Positions 31,118 through 40,426 of a stretch of 64,000 nucleotides of DNA are shown here, one piece after another (the first letter of the stretch is position 1; the number at the start of each line of letters is the position of its first letter). The DNA comes from Emticicia soli (GTDB lineage: Bacteria; Bacteroidota; Bacteroidia; Cytophagales; Spirosomataceae), in the NCBI RefSeq assembly GCF_037860775.1, contig NZ_JBBEWC010000005.1, forward strand, positions 186,001 through 250,000, read 5' to 3'. The translations under genes and the position numbers were made by a program. The notes beneath the pieces were generated by a model. That model was not told the origin of the DNA. It saw only the letters and a program-made list of their open reading frames with translations, and made no database searches.

Positions 31118-32378
31118 ATGTTTTTAATTTCTTCTTTTTTGCTGCCGGGAATAACACATTATTCAGTATTAAGCGATAACCTGCTGAATTTGGATGAAGA
31201 TTCAAATCAGTAGGTTCTTCACCAACATAATGCTGATAATCTTCGGGGTCGTGGCCACCATAAAATGTCCAGAAACCTTTACCTTTTGTTCCATGAATGT
31301 AGCGTGCCTCGCCCAAAGAGCGATTTTCGGCCATCGTAATAACATCAGGTTTTATGTATTGTTTTTTAAAGGCTGTGGTTTGCCCCATGAATCCCTTAAT
31401 AAGATTTGCGTGGTTTTGAGTAAGCATGGTAGGGATGGGATCCCACTTAGCCGAAAACTGGAATAACGAAAAGTAATCGTTGCTTTCGTTTACGCCTCTT
31501 TCCTCTTGTTGATTATCGATTGACGAAAACTCCATTTCATAGGGGTTCATGATAAGTCTGAAATTTTGAAATGCAAAACTGTTTTCAAAGTTCAGCTTTT
31601 TATCAGCGTTTGGGTCGGCTCCATCGCCATCATAAGGCGACTCTACTATATCGGTTCCATCGGCTGCCAATGCAATATCAAAAGTATCGGTAGCGTTGCA
31701 CATGGCAAACATATAGCCGCCGCCTAGCACAAAATCACGTATTTTTCTGGATACTGCTAATTTTAAATCCGGAATTTTCTGGAAATTGTATTTTCGGGCA
31801 ATAGCCTCTGCTTCAAGTTTTTGTTCCTGATACCATGACTGACCACGTAAACGCAGAAATTTACCGAATTGCCCCGTAAAATCTTCGTGATGCAGATGTA
31901 ACCAATCGTATTCAGGTAATTTATTGTCTAATACTTCTTCATCAAAAATCTTATCGTAAGGAATCTCGGCGTATGTCAGCACCAATGTTACGGCATCGTC
32001 CCAGGGTTGAGTTGCTTTTGGCGAATATACAGCTATTTTAGGTGCCTTATTGAGTTTTACGGCATCCATGTTTGCGTCAGGAGAATTAATTTGTGCTAAA
32101 ATAGATTGAGATTCAGCATCCGAAATCATTTCGTAACTTACGCCTCTGATAACACATTCATTAATATAATTTTGTGAAGCTTCAAACATGAAACTGCCGC
32201 CTCTGTAATTTAACAGCCATTCAACCTCGGCCGAATGTTCTTTTAGAAGCCAGAAAGCAATACCATAAGCTTTTAAATGATTTTTTTGACTTTCGTCCAT
32301 CGGAATCAATAGTCGGTTAGCAAACACTTGGGAGACAAACGATAGCGAAAAGATAATTAGAGCGAGTAATTTTTTCAT
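31116..32378 (-). CDS. Conserved secreted protein with class I glutamine-amidotransferase-like segment
   Basis: This 420-aa protein has a signal peptide (MKKLLALIIFSLSFVSQVFA). I cannot identify its function. Homologues in Bacteroidota have sometimes been called asparagine synthetase B, but no N-terminal Cys nucleophile or PP-loop SGGLDS is visible here, so I do not accept that name. The segment FVLGGGYMFAMCNATDTFDI around residue 215 resembles the central strand-loop of GATase1/ThuA-like folds. KIAVYSPKATQPWDD and YDWLHLHHEDFTGQF near 115-165 fit the first strands. A carbohydrate- or peptidoglycan-linked role is possible but unsupported. Confidence 0.6.
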   Translation of the reverse strand: MKKLLALIIFSLSFVSQVFANRLLIPMDESQKNHLKAYGIAFWLLKEHSAEVEWLLNYRGGSFMFEASQNYINECVIRGVSYEMISDAESQSILAQINSPDANMDAVKLNKAPKIAVYSPKATQPWDDAVTLVLTYAEIPYDKIFDEEVLDNKLPEYDWLHLHHEDFTGQFGKFLRLRGQSWYQEQKLEAEAIARKYNFQKIPDLKLAVSRKIRDFVLGGGYMFAMCNATDTFDIALAADGTDIVESPYDGDGADPNADKKLNFENSFAFQNFRLIMNPYEMEFSSIDNQQEERGVNESNDYFSLFQFSAKWDPIPTMLTQNHANLIKGFMGQTTAFKKQYIKPDVITMAENRSLGEARYIHGTKGKGFWTFYGGHDPEDYQHYVGEEPTDLNLHPNSAGYRLILNNVLFPAAKKKKLKT

Positions 32379-32590
32379 GGGCGAAAAACCAGATTAATTT
32401 TGATTGCAACAGCAAGCATTATACCAATTAACGAAAAACACATTGCCTTATTTGATAGCCCGTACTATTTCAGAATGAGCCATTAAGCAATTTAAAAAAA
32501 AATTTTGAGTAAATGTCCAAATTCAGAAATTTGATTCGTCTTCAGTATGAAATTAGTATTTATTAAAACTTAATTCAAATTTACTACATC

Positions 32591-32950
32591 ATGGAAAAAT
32601 TCATGCTTATCTTTCGCAACGTAATGGAAGTTGAATCAATGTATGAAAACTTCTCGCCTGAAGACATGCAGGCCGAACTACAAAAGTGGAACACCTGGAT
32701 AGGGGGGATAGCTGCCCAAGGCAAATTAATTGCAACCGATGCGCTTTTACCTACCGGAAAAATAGTAAAAGGCTTGAACCATGTAGTAACTGATGGCCCT
32801 TATACCGAAGCCAAAGAGATTGTAAGTGGTTATTTACTCTTAACGGCCGAGTCGATCGAAGAAGCCATTGAATTATCTAAAGGTTGCCCGATGTATGAAT
32901 ACGAAAGCATAGTAGAAGTGAGACCAATTCAGAATTTCGAAGAATCTTGA
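32591..32950 (+). CDS. YCII/DGPF domain protein
   Basis: This 119-aa YCII-related protein has the family motif VTDGPYTEAKEIVSGYLLL, the DGPF-type motif (here DGPY). It starts MEKFMLIFRN and has the helix AESIEEAIELSKGCPM. It is directly upstream of and overlaps the ECF42-type sigma gene (stop TGA 32948-32950 inside the TTG start). DGPF proteins are the conserved neighbours of ECF42 sigma factors and probably partners or targets. The biochemical role is unknown. Confidence 0.88.
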   Translation: MEKFMLIFRNVMEVESMYENFSPEDMQAELQKWNTWIGGIAAQGKLIATDALLPTGKIVKGLNHVVTDGPYTEAKEIVSGYLLLTAESIEEAIELSKGCPMYEYESIVEVRPIQNFEES

Positions 32951-34203
32951 TTAAAGAAACGCAACACGAGCAGGTAAATCACCTGGTTAGTCATCTTTTC
33001 AGGCATGAGTCTGGGAAGATGACTGCCGTGTTGGCTCGTATGTTTGGTTTTGACCGTATAGAAATTGCTGAAGATATAGTGCAGGATACACTTTTAAAGG
33101 CCCTAACTGAATGGAGAACTCAGATCCCTGATAATCCGTCGGCATGGCTTTATAGAGTAGCCAAAAATCAGGCACTTGATTTATTGAGGCGAGAAAAACT
33201 ATTTACTGAAATCAGTCAGGAATTATCGCATCAGTCAGAACCTGATACTTTGGGTAAAATGTTTCTTGCCGATGAAATAGAAGATAGCCAGCTAAGAATG
33301 CTTTTTGCCTGTTGCCATCCGGCTATTGCCTTAGAATCTCAAATTACCTTGAGCCTTAAAATATTAGGAGGCTTAAGTGCCGCCGAAATAGCCAGGGCTT
33401 TTCTGACAAGTGAAGATACCGTTAACAAACGGCTTTACAGGGCAAAAGAAAAAATAAGAAACGAACAAATTGCGCTAGAAGTACCAGAGGCTAAGGAGTT
33501 AAGTGTTCGTTTAGAAGTTGTACTAAAAATTATTTATCTGATTTTTAATGAAGGTTATAGCTCTTCTCACCCCGACCATTTAATAAGACACGATTTGTGC
33601 GAAGAGGCGATTCGTATTGGTTTGCTTTTAACCCGTAATACACGCACAAATTTGCCTCAGACCAATGCTTTGTTGGCATTAATGTGTTTTCAGACCGCCC
33701 GTTTTCCTGCCAGACTTGATGATAAAGGTTCTATTGTATTGCTGCGAGACCAAGACAGGAGTTTATGGGATAAATTCATGACTGCCCGGGCATACGAGTT
33801 TTTCAGACAATCTTCTGTAGGTAATCAAATCAGTGAATATCATATTGAGGCAGCTATTGCCTCTTATCATGCTTCGGCCGAGATTTTCGATAAAACCAAC
33901 TGGGAGGTAATTTTAAGGCTCTATAATCTACTAGCTGATATAAAACCAACACCTTTTGTGTATATGAACAGGGCTATTGTAAAGGGCTATGTGTATGGAG
34001 CGAAAGTAGCATTAGAAGACCTGATTAAATTAGAAAGTTTGAATCAGCATTATATTTACCAGACAACCAAAGGAGATTTTTATGCTGAACTAAATGATAC
34101 CCAATCAGCAAAGGAATGCTATGAAAAAGCGCTTTCATTAGTAAGCTCAGAACCTGAAAAGCAATTGATAGTAAAAAAGATAATGAATTTAAAAAGCCTA
34201 TGA
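32947..34203 (+). CDS. ECF42-type RNA polymerase sigma factor with C-terminal TPR extension
   Basis: This 418-aa protein has sigma-70 regions 2 and 4 (FGFDRIEIAEDIVQDTLLKA; LGGLSAAEIARAFLTSEDTV) and a long C-terminal extension. The extension includes VVLKIIYLIFNEGYSSSHPD, then helical TPR-like repeats (FVYMNRAIVKGY, and SAKECYEKALSL near the end). Length, extension and DGPF neighbour match group ECF42, in which the extension takes part in regulation and no anti-sigma is found. The start is TTG 32947, overlapping the upstream stop as TTGA, so translation is probably coupled. A terminator hairpin includes the stop codon. Confidence 0.92.
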   Translation: MIKETQHEQVNHLVSHLFRHESGKMTAVLARMFGFDRIEIAEDIVQDTLLKALTEWRTQIPDNPSAWLYRVAKNQALDLLRREKLFTEISQELSHQSEPDTLGKMFLADEIEDSQLRMLFACCHPAIALESQITLSLKILGGLSAAEIARAFLTSEDTVNKRLYRAKEKIRNEQIALEVPEAKELSVRLEVVLKIIYLIFNEGYSSSHPDHLIRHDLCEEAIRIGLLLTRNTRTNLPQTNALLALMCFQTARFPARLDDKGSIVLLRDQDRSLWDKFMTARAYEFFRQSSVGNQISEYHIEAAIASYHASAEIFDKTNWEVILRLYNLLADIKPTPFVYMNRAIVKGYVYGAKVALEDLIKLESLNQHYIYQTTKGDFYAELNDTQSAKECYEKALSLVSSEPEKQLIVKKIMNLKSL

Positions 34204-34228
34204 ATCAAGAAGACTCATAGGCTTTTTA
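34191..34228. terminator. Terminator hairpin containing the ECF42 stop codon
   Basis: Perfect 13-bp arms AAAAAGCCTATGA (34191-34203) and TCATAGGCTTTTT (34215-34227), loop of 11 nt. The TGA stop is at the end of the left arm. T runs occur on both strands, so it can serve the convergent M28 peptidase gene too. Confidence 0.85.
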
Positions 34229-34232
34229 ATTA

Positions 34233-35795
34233 TTAATCTAAACCACCTTTACGAATAGGTGATCTTTTGGCAGGCCAGCTACCTGGCTGTCCTTTATCAT
34301 TAAGAGGTAAAACGCTCTTTTCAGTTGAAGTTCTGGTAGGGTCTTCGCTAGCCTCATACGCCAGAATGGCCGCAAGAATAGCGTTGTTACGTACATCATC
34401 AAATACGATTTTATCGTAGGTATCACGGTTAGTGTGCCATGTATAAGTACCATAAGACCAATTTAAAGAGCTTAGAGAGAAGCCCGGAGCACCTGCTGCT
34501 ACAAAAGAAGCAAAGTCAGATCCACCGGCACCCGGTGCACCCGGAAAACGAGTTTCCAAGCCTTTTTTATAATCGGCAGGTACTTTAGACAACCAACGGC
34601 CTATATACTCGTAAGCGTGTAAATAGCCTTGTCCTGAAATATTAACCACACGACCTGTCCCGTTATCCTGGTTGAACAATGCTTGCAGGTTTGAAACAAT
34701 TTCAGGATGGTCTTCTACAAAAGCTCTTGAGCCGTTTAGCCCTTGTTCTTCGCTACCCCAATGGCCTACAAGAATAGTTCTTTTTGGATTCGGATAGAAT
34801 TTTTTCAACAAGCGCATCGCTTCCATCATTACAATTGTACCGGTTCCGTTGTCAGTAGCACCTGTACCGCCATCCCACGAATCAAAGTGAGCCGATAACA
34901 TTACGTATTCGTTTGGTTTTTCGCTACCTTTTATTTCGGCAATAGTATTAAATGTAGGTACTACACCTAGTTCTTTAGAGTCGGCACGTACACTGATTTT
35001 AGGTTTCTTGCCCGATTCTGTTAATCTGTATAAAAGACCGTAATCTTCTAAGGAAATATCAACTGTCGGAATCGTTTTAGTATTAGCGCCGAATATTTTA
35101 TTGGCACCAAAACCTCTCGACCAATAGCTCATTACGATACCTACTGCTCCGGCTTTTTCTAAAGCCAATGGAAGTGTACGGGTATTGTAGCCTGTTTTGC
35201 TGACACGTTTTGTCCATGCATCTGTTTGTGCGGTGCGTTCAGCTTTCATTTTTTCAACCGATTCTTTTGTGCCAAACTCTTCCCAGTTATAATCTGGGCG
35301 GCCAGTAGGCTGGTTCATCGAAATCATCACAAATTTGCCTTTTGCATTGGGCAACCATTTCTGGAAAGCTACAGAGTCGGCCAGGTCAGGAATAACGATA
35401 GTTTCAGCAACAACCGATTGACCTTTAGTGCTTGGGCTCCATGCTAATTGCGTTCCTTCAAGCGATTTTACATGAGGAAATACCATGTCAATATGAGATA
35501 CACCTCTTTCCCAGCCACGCCATTCGCCCCATTTTTCGTTTTTGGCCGAAATGCCCCACTCTTTGTATTTGGCAATAGCCCAATCGTGTGCTTCTTTCAT
35601 TTGCGGAGAACCAACTAAACGAGGGCCGATGCCGTCCATTAATTCATGTGCAATTTTTTCGAGTTGAGAGTTTTCGTTAGCTTCTTTAATAATGTTGGCA
35701 ATTACAGGGTCTTTTGATGTTTCTTTGGTTTGTGCATAGCCAAAGCTTCCACTTAGCATTAGCGCAACAATAAGTGAACGGGTAGTTTTTTTCAT
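34233..35795 (-). CDS. M28 family metallopeptidase with PA domain
   Basis: This 520-aa protein has a signal peptide (MKKTTRSLIVALMLSGSFGYAQ). A PA-like insert (about 120-270, with KAGAVGIVMSYW) precedes a di-zinc M28 domain. Metal ligands are visible as SAHFDSWDGGTGATDN (about 300-315), GSEEQGLNGSRAF (Glu-Glu base and ligand), NQDNGTGR and a late His in TYTWHTNRDTYD. It probably acts as an exported aminopeptidase or carboxypeptidase on peptides. It is the second exported peptidase in the window, after the M1 enzyme at 23072. Confidence 0.92.
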   Translation of the reverse strand: MKKTTRSLIVALMLSGSFGYAQTKETSKDPVIANIIKEANENSQLEKIAHELMDGIGPRLVGSPQMKEAHDWAIAKYKEWGISAKNEKWGEWRGWERGVSHIDMVFPHVKSLEGTQLAWSPSTKGQSVVAETIVIPDLADSVAFQKWLPNAKGKFVMISMNQPTGRPDYNWEEFGTKESVEKMKAERTAQTDAWTKRVSKTGYNTRTLPLALEKAGAVGIVMSYWSRGFGANKIFGANTKTIPTVDISLEDYGLLYRLTESGKKPKISVRADSKELGVVPTFNTIAEIKGSEKPNEYVMLSAHFDSWDGGTGATDNGTGTIVMMEAMRLLKKFYPNPKRTILVGHWGSEEQGLNGSRAFVEDHPEIVSNLQALFNQDNGTGRVVNISGQGYLHAYEYIGRWLSKVPADYKKGLETRFPGAPGAGGSDFASFVAAGAPGFSLSSLNWSYGTYTWHTNRDTYDKIVFDDVRNNAILAAILAYEASEDPTRTSTEKSVLPLNDKGQPGSWPAKRSPIRKGGLD

Positions 35796-36051
35796 GAAAG
35801 AAATCTGTTTGATGAGGTTAATAAAAGCCGAATCTAAGCGATTTACGCTTTGTTTTACTTAATTTCATTTAAAAATATAAGAACTTGTGTTGTTTTGAAC
35901 CAAAAAGAGACGATTCGTTTAAAAATAATGATAAACGGCTGAATCAGTTATCTCATTGGTTTGTAGGTTTCAAAACTCTTATGGAACTTTGTGATTGTAA
36001 ATTATAGTAGAAAATACTACTGTTCTCTTCATTACTCAAGCAGTTTATCAG

Positions 36052-37293
36052 ATGAATTTAAAAGAAAATGTTCAGGAGGGGCTAAGGTCTATACAAGGAA
36101 ATATGCTCCGTACGGTGCTTACTGCGCTGATTATTGCAATTGGTATTACCTCATTGGTAGGTATCCTGACGGCCATTGATGGTATGCAGAGCTCAGTAGA
36201 TAATAGCTTTGCAGGGTTAGGAGCCAATTCGTTTGATATTAAAGGCCCAAGACCCTGGCGCCGCCGAAGTGGTGGAGTAGAAGACAAGGATTTTCCACCT
36301 ATAGATTACCGTCAGGCAAAATTGTATAAAACTTTATTTCAAGGCAAAACTCCTGCTACTATTAGTATTTATACCAATGTGGCGGGAGCAGCACAACTGA
36401 AGTATAAATCTATCAAAACTAACCCTAATACTATGATTCGTGGGGTTGATGAAGATTTTCTGACGATTAAAGGTTATAAACTGAAAGCCGGTAGAGATAT
36501 TAATAAAAACGACATTGATTTTACCAATAATGTGGTGATTCTGGGTAGTGAGCTTTCAAACCTGCTATTCCCAAAAGAGAATCCTATCGATAAAGATATT
36601 ACTTTGCTTGGCTTGAGATTTAAGGTAATTGGGGTTCTGGAGAAAAAAGGGAGTATTAATGGCGGAGGAGACGACCGAGTGGCGCTTGTCCCTCTTGAAA
36701 CGGGCAGGCAAATTGCAGGGAACAGAACACTGACTTTTGATATAACTACATCGGTGCCGAATGTGTCAGACATGGACTATATTACAGGAGAAGCGGAAGC
36801 CGTGATGCGTAGAGTAAGAAAAGATGCTGTAAGTAAACCTAAATCTTTCGAAATAGAGCGTTCAGATGCTCTGGCGAAAGATTTTGAAGAGGTAACGGGC
36901 TATCTGAGAATAGGGGGCTTTGGCATCGGGATTATTACGTTATTAGGAGCATCAATTGCGCTAATGAATATCATGATGGTTTCGGTAACTGAGCGTACAA
37001 GAGAAATCGGTATCCGAAAAGCTATTGGTGCTACACCGTTTAAGATAAGGTTGCAGTTTCTGATGGAGGCTATTGTTATCTGTATTTTAGGCGGAATAGG
37101 TGGAATAATTATGGGAATCTCTGTTGGAAACGTAATAGCTAAATTGATTAGTGAAAAGAGTAGCTTTATTGTTCCGTGGGGTTGGATGATAATGGGTATC
37201 ATTGTTTGTGTAGTTGTAGGCATTATTTCAGGGATTTATCCGGCCTATAAAGCATCAAAACTTGATCCTATCGAATCGTTACGTTATGAATAA
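36052..37293 (+). CDS. MacB/FtsX-type ABC transporter permease
   Basis: This 413-aa membrane protein has a first helix near residue 20-45 (RTVLTALIIAIGITSLVGIL), a large periplasmic MacB-PCD domain, and three C-terminal helices (GIGIITLLGASIALMNIMMV, then VICILGGIGGIIMGISVG and WMIMGIIVCVVVGIISGIYP). The cytoplasmic TERTREIGIRKAIGAT segment and the ending AYKASKLDPIESLRYE are family hallmarks. The cognate ATPase is not adjacent, so it may be encoded elsewhere. MacB-type systems extrude proteins or small molecules or act mechanically on the envelope. Confidence 0.9.
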   Translation: MNLKENVQEGLRSIQGNMLRTVLTALIIAIGITSLVGILTAIDGMQSSVDNSFAGLGANSFDIKGPRPWRRRSGGVEDKDFPPIDYRQAKLYKTLFQGKTPATISIYTNVAGAAQLKYKSIKTNPNTMIRGVDEDFLTIKGYKLKAGRDINKNDIDFTNNVVILGSELSNLLFPKENPIDKDITLLGLRFKVIGVLEKKGSINGGGDDRVALVPLETGRQIAGNRTLTFDITTSVPNVSDMDYITGEAEAVMRRVRKDAVSKPKSFEIERSDALAKDFEEVTGYLRIGGFGIGIITLLGASIALMNIMMVSVTERTREIGIRKAIGATPFKIRLQFLMEAIVICILGGIGGIIMGISVGNVIAKLISEKSSFIVPWGWMIMGIIVCVVVGIISGIYPAYKASKLDPIESLRYE

Positions 37294-37312
37294 TAAAAAC
37301 CTTATAGAGAGC

Positions 37313-37350
37313 AAAGGGGATAGCTATTTAAAGCTATTCCCTTTATTTTT
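37313..37350 (+). terminator. Intrinsic terminator after ABC permease gene
   Basis: Arms AAAGGGGATAGCT (37313-37325) and AGCTATTCCCTTT (37332-37344) pair with one G-T pair around 6 nt, then ATTTTTAT. Confidence 0.8.
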
Positions 37351-37492
37351 ATAGTTAATTTAATCTACTTTATAGATTTCATAGCTAATATTGCATCAGT
37401 ATCTTAGGAAAAATATAAATTTCATTATATTTACTTTAAATATTTATGAAACAGCTTAGCTCTGATTTGTAATACCACATCTGTATACTACT

Positions 37493-37855
37493 ATGGAAAG
37501 AATCCAGATTATTACCATTGTTATTAACTTGTTTTTTCTTATTTCAATTGCTCGTTTGATTGTAAAAGGAAAGCTCCGGGAAGAATATGCCATTGTATGG
37601 TTAGTTTGTACCGTACTGCTAGGTATTTTTGCTATCTGGCGAGATGGATTAGAGATAATCGCAAGGTTGTTTGGAGTTTATGATGCGCCCAATCTGGTTT
37701 TTACAGGCTTCATATTCATTATCCTGATTTACTTGTTGCACCTTTCAATTGTAAACTCTAAGCTACAAAAAAACTTAACCAAACTAACACAGGAAATTGC
37801 CTTATTGAAACAAGATAATGAGCAATTGGCAAAGGAAGAATCAACGGACTTATAG
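37493..37855 (+). CDS. DUF2304 membrane protein
   Basis: This 120-aa protein has three membrane helices (IITIVINLFFLISIARLIV; YAIVWLVCTVLLGIFAIW; LVFTGFIFIILIYLLHLSIV) and a C-terminal coiled coil (KLQKNLTKLTQEIALLKQDN). The KLREEYAIVWL segment between helices 1 and 2 is the DUF2304 signature. Members often lie beside glycosyltransferases and polysaccharide genes, but none is next to it here. Function is unknown. Confidence 0.87.
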   Translation: MERIQIITIVINLFFLISIARLIVKGKLREEYAIVWLVCTVLLGIFAIWRDGLEIIARLFGVYDAPNLVFTGFIFIILIYLLHLSIVNSKLQKNLTKLTQEIALLKQDNEQLAKEESTDL

Positions 37856-37996
37856 GAAGAATAAAACGATTGTCTGAAGAATTATTTATGTTTTTATTTA
37901 CCTAGATAGTAGAAACAGGACCTGCCGTAATTTTCTTTAGTATGAGCCTAAAGGTTGTTATTTCTACATCTGAAAGACGCTTGTAGAACTTCAATA

Positions 37997-38035
37997 AAAA
38001 AAGCCTGATAAATTTGCGTTTATCAGGCTTTTCTC
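37997..38035. terminator. Bidirectional terminator between DUF2304 and secG
   Basis: Perfect arms AAAAGCCTGATAAA (37999-38012) and TTTATCAGGCTTTT (38019-38032), with A run on the left and T run on the right, placed between convergent genes. Confidence 0.87.
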
Positions 38036-38047
38036 TTTCAGTTAATA

Positions 38048-38410
38048 TTATTTCTGCGGTTGAGCAGGTGTTGTATTAGTAGGCGTTTGAGCCGGAGCAG
38101 TAGCAGGTACTGTTGGCGCCGGAGTAGTAGCCGGACGAGTCTGAGTTTTTTCTACGTTCAGACCGTTGTCTTGCGTACTACCAGTTTTATTAACAAAAAT
38201 ACCCGAAATTAATGCACCTACAATAATAAATGCAAAGAAGCCCCAGGTAAGTTGTTCTAATAAATCTCCTGTACGTTGCACACCAAACATCTGTGAACCA
38301 GCACCACTAAATTCGCTTGATATGCCGCCACCTTTTGGATTCTGAATTAATACGATTAAAACTAATAAAATGGCAACAATAACCATCAAAACTAAGATTG
38401 TAGTGTACAT
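38048..38410 (-). CDS. secG: Preprotein translocase subunit SecG
   Basis: This 120-aa protein has two membrane helices (TTILVLMVIVAILLVLIVLI; WGFFAFIIVGALISGIFV). The connecting loop IQNPKGGGISSEFSGAGSQM is the SecG hallmark. It joins SecYE in protein export across the inner membrane. The C-terminal tail is rich in Pro/Thr/Ala, common in Bacteroidota SecG. It is downstream of the TPR gene by 57 bp, an order conserved in this phylum, where the two usually follow lptE. Confidence 0.93.
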   Translation of the reverse strand: MYTTILVLMVIVAILLVLIVLIQNPKGGGISSEFSGAGSQMFGVQRTGDLLEQLTWGFFAFIIVGALISGIFVNKTGSTQDNGLNVEKTQTRPATTPAPTVPATAPAQTPTNTTPAQPQK

Positions 38411-38467
38411 CTTTTCTAATAAAAATTAAATTGACCAATGATTTATCTTGAATAAAAAGCCGATTTA

Positions 38468-39130
38468 TCAACGACTCTTCTTTTCTAATTCCATGATTTT
38501 ATCTGCAAAGTAAGTACTTTTTTCGGGATTTTTTGCAATAAGTTTATGATAAACTTCTATTGCTTGTTCGAAACGCCCCTGGCGTGATAAAATTTTTGCA
38601 TAACTCTCTGTAAAAAGAGGGCTATTCATGGTTGTACTGCGCTCGCTGAGGTCTTCTACCTCTTCTGGTGGGATATTTGTACGAATAGGCTGAATACGGG
38701 GTTCTTTCTTAATGAATTGCTCAATCAGAGCTAATTGTTCTTCCTGTATATTTCTTAGGGCCGGTTTTGCAATAGATTCTATCAATTCTTCTTCCAACTT
38801 TTCACGATTTAATTCTTCCTCAATGGAATCGGGCGAAAACTTAACTTCAATGGGGGTGTCAACCAAACGAGCTGTAATATTAGCGTTCCAGTCAATATCA
38901 TTTTCTATCACTTTTCGCAAGGCATTTCTGCTTGAGGCATAAATGGCTGCTTTTCTGATAGCATCATGGGCAATTTCGGGTGCTTTGGTGTAAATTCCTT
39001 TAGCAATCATGGTATAACCCAACTGAAAATATGGATATTTTTTGGTCATATTTTCCACGAGCATAATATCGTTAAGGTTTAACGATTGCGGATTATTAAG
39101 GAAGTCAATAAAGTTATTTTTGTCAAGCAT
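38468..39130 (-). CDS. TPR-containing protein upstream of secG
   Basis: This 220-aa cytoplasmic-type protein starts MLDKNNFIDFLNNPQSLNLN. The helical N-terminal half contains MTKKYPYFQLGYTMIAKGIY, a charged linker, and a C-terminal TPR-like unit SYAKILSRQGRFEQAIEVYH followed by KLIAKNPEKSTYF. The family is conserved in Bacteroidota next to secG, but no function is established. It is probably co-transcribed with secG. A promoter minus-7 match on the minus strand is at 39225-39232. Confidence 0.78.
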   Translation of the reverse strand: MLDKNNFIDFLNNPQSLNLNDIMLVENMTKKYPYFQLGYTMIAKGIYTKAPEIAHDAIRKAAIYASSRNALRKVIENDIDWNANITARLVDTPIEVKFSPDSIEEELNREKLEEELIESIAKPALRNIQEEQLALIEQFIKKEPRIQPIRTNIPPEEVEDLSERSTTMNSPLFTESYAKILSRQGRFEQAIEVYHKLIAKNPEKSTYFADKIMELEKKSR

Positions 39131-39224
39131 TTGTAAGCACGTTTTATAAAAACAATTAGGGATATAGCTCTTTATCAGAATTCTCAGAAAATAATATTTT
39201 GTCCGGCAAAATTAATTGGGGGCA

Positions 39225-39232
39225 CAAAGGTA
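39225..39232 (-). promoter_or_regulatory. Minus-7 promoter element for the TPR-secG unit
   Basis: CAAAGGTA on the plus strand reads TACCTTTG on the minus strand, an exact TAnnTTTG match, 95 bp upstream of the TPR start. No clear minus-33 TTG is visible. Confidence 0.5.
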
Positions 39233-39417
39233 GTTTTTTTAGCGATACGGTGTTAAATTTTTCTTACAGAAGTGCTTGTGGTTTCTGTAAAACGAAGAAT
39301 AGGTTGCTAAAAAACTACTAAATTTAAGGGTAATTTGCAAATCTGACTGCTTTTTTAGCGAATTTATCGATACAACAAGAAAACTTATAAAATTGTTTGA
39401 TAATTACGCTTAGAAAT

Positions 39418-39451
39418 AAAAATCTCGTAGATGTTTCACTACGAGATTTTT
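39418..39451 (-). terminator. Intrinsic terminator of mdh
   Basis: Perfect 13-bp arms AAAAATCTCGTAG (39418-39430) and CTACGAGATTTTT (39439-39451), loop 8 nt. On the minus strand it is followed by TTTATTT, 30 bp after the mdh stop. Confidence 0.88.
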
Positions 39452-39481
39452 GTATAGAGCTAGCTGTAATTTTTCTCGAAA

Positions 39482-40426
39482 TTAGATACTCAATGTGCTC
39501 AAAACATTGTTCATGTTTCTTACCGCATCTGCCGATTTTGCAAAAGCTTCTTGTTCTTCTTTGTTCAAACGGTAATTAACGATTTTCTCCCAGCCATTTC
39601 TGCCTAAAACTACAGGTACGCCCAAGCAAATATCTTTTTGGCCATACTCTCCATTTAAAGATACTGACGCAGGTACGATGCGTTTTTCGTCACGGATGAT
39701 AGCCTCTACCATAGAGCAAGAAGCGATACCCGGTGCATACCATGCCGAAGTACCCAATAAGCCTGTTAATGTAGCACCACCTACCATTGTATCGGCAGCT
39801 ACTTTAGCCAAAGCTTCTTTAGAGATAAATCTGCTTGCCGGAATACCATTCCATGTAGCTAAACGAGTAAGCGGAATCATGGTTGTATCACCGTGGCCAC
39901 CAATTACATTGGCGTGTAAGTCGCCTTGCGAAACACCCATAGCTTGTGATAAATAATAACGGAAACGAGATGAATCTAGCGCACCACCCATACCAATTAC
40001 ACGTTTTTTGTTAACACCCATAGACTGTGCTACCTGCAATGCAAGGTATGTCATGGTATCCATTGGATTTGATACAATCAACAAAATAGCTTTTGGCGAA
40101 TAGGTAAGAATTTGAGTAACTACACCTTTTACAATACCTGCATTGATACCGATAAGTTCTTCGCGAGTCATACCTGGTTTACGAGGTAAGCCAGACGTAA
40201 TAACAACTACATCAGATTTTGCTGTTTTAGCGTAATCGTTGGTTGAACCTATAATTTTAGTATCAAAACCTTCTAAAGAAGCAGTTTGCATCAAATCCAT
40301 TGCTTTTCCTTCTGCTACACCTTGTTTGATGTCTAGCAATACTACTTCGTCTACAATTTGTTTGCGAGCGATGTTATCGGCGGTGGTTGCTCCTACAGCA
40401 CCTGCACCAACTACGGTTACTTTCAT
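39482..40426 (-). CDS. mdh: Malate dehydrogenase
   Basis: This 314-aa NAD-dependent enzyme interconverts malate and oxaloacetate in the TCA cycle. It has the dinucleotide fold VTVVGAGAVGATTADNIA (residues 3-20), GLPRKPGMTREELIGIN with substrate-binding arginines, LIVSNPMDTMTYLA, and the catalytic His in VIGGHGDTTMIP near residue 178. The sequence type is LDH-like MDH (MDH group III), typical of Bacteroidota. It is monocistronic with its own terminator. Confidence 0.95.
   Translation of the reverse strand: MKVTVVGAGAVGATTADNIARKQIVDEVVLLDIKQGVAEGKAMDLMQTASLEGFDTKIIGSTNDYAKTAKSDVVVITSGLPRKPGMTREELIGINAGIVKGVVTQILTYSPKAILLIVSNPMDTMTYLALQVAQSMGVNKKRVIGMGGALDSSRFRYYLSQAMGVSQGDLHANVIGGHGDTTMIPLTRLATWNGIPASRFISKEALAKVAADTMVGGATLTGLLGTSAWYAPGIASCSMVEAIIRDEKRIVPASVSLNGEYGQKDICLGVPVVLGRNGWEKIVNYRLNKEEQEAFAKSADAVRNMNNVLSTLSI

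Larger units (their letters stand above)
39131..39481. other. 351-bp intergenic region between mdh and the TPR gene
   Basis: It holds the mdh terminator (39418-39451) and the minus-7 element of the TPR-secG unit (39225-39232). A short ORF overlapping the mdh end here is not credible. Otherwise nothing is visible. Confidence 0.6.
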
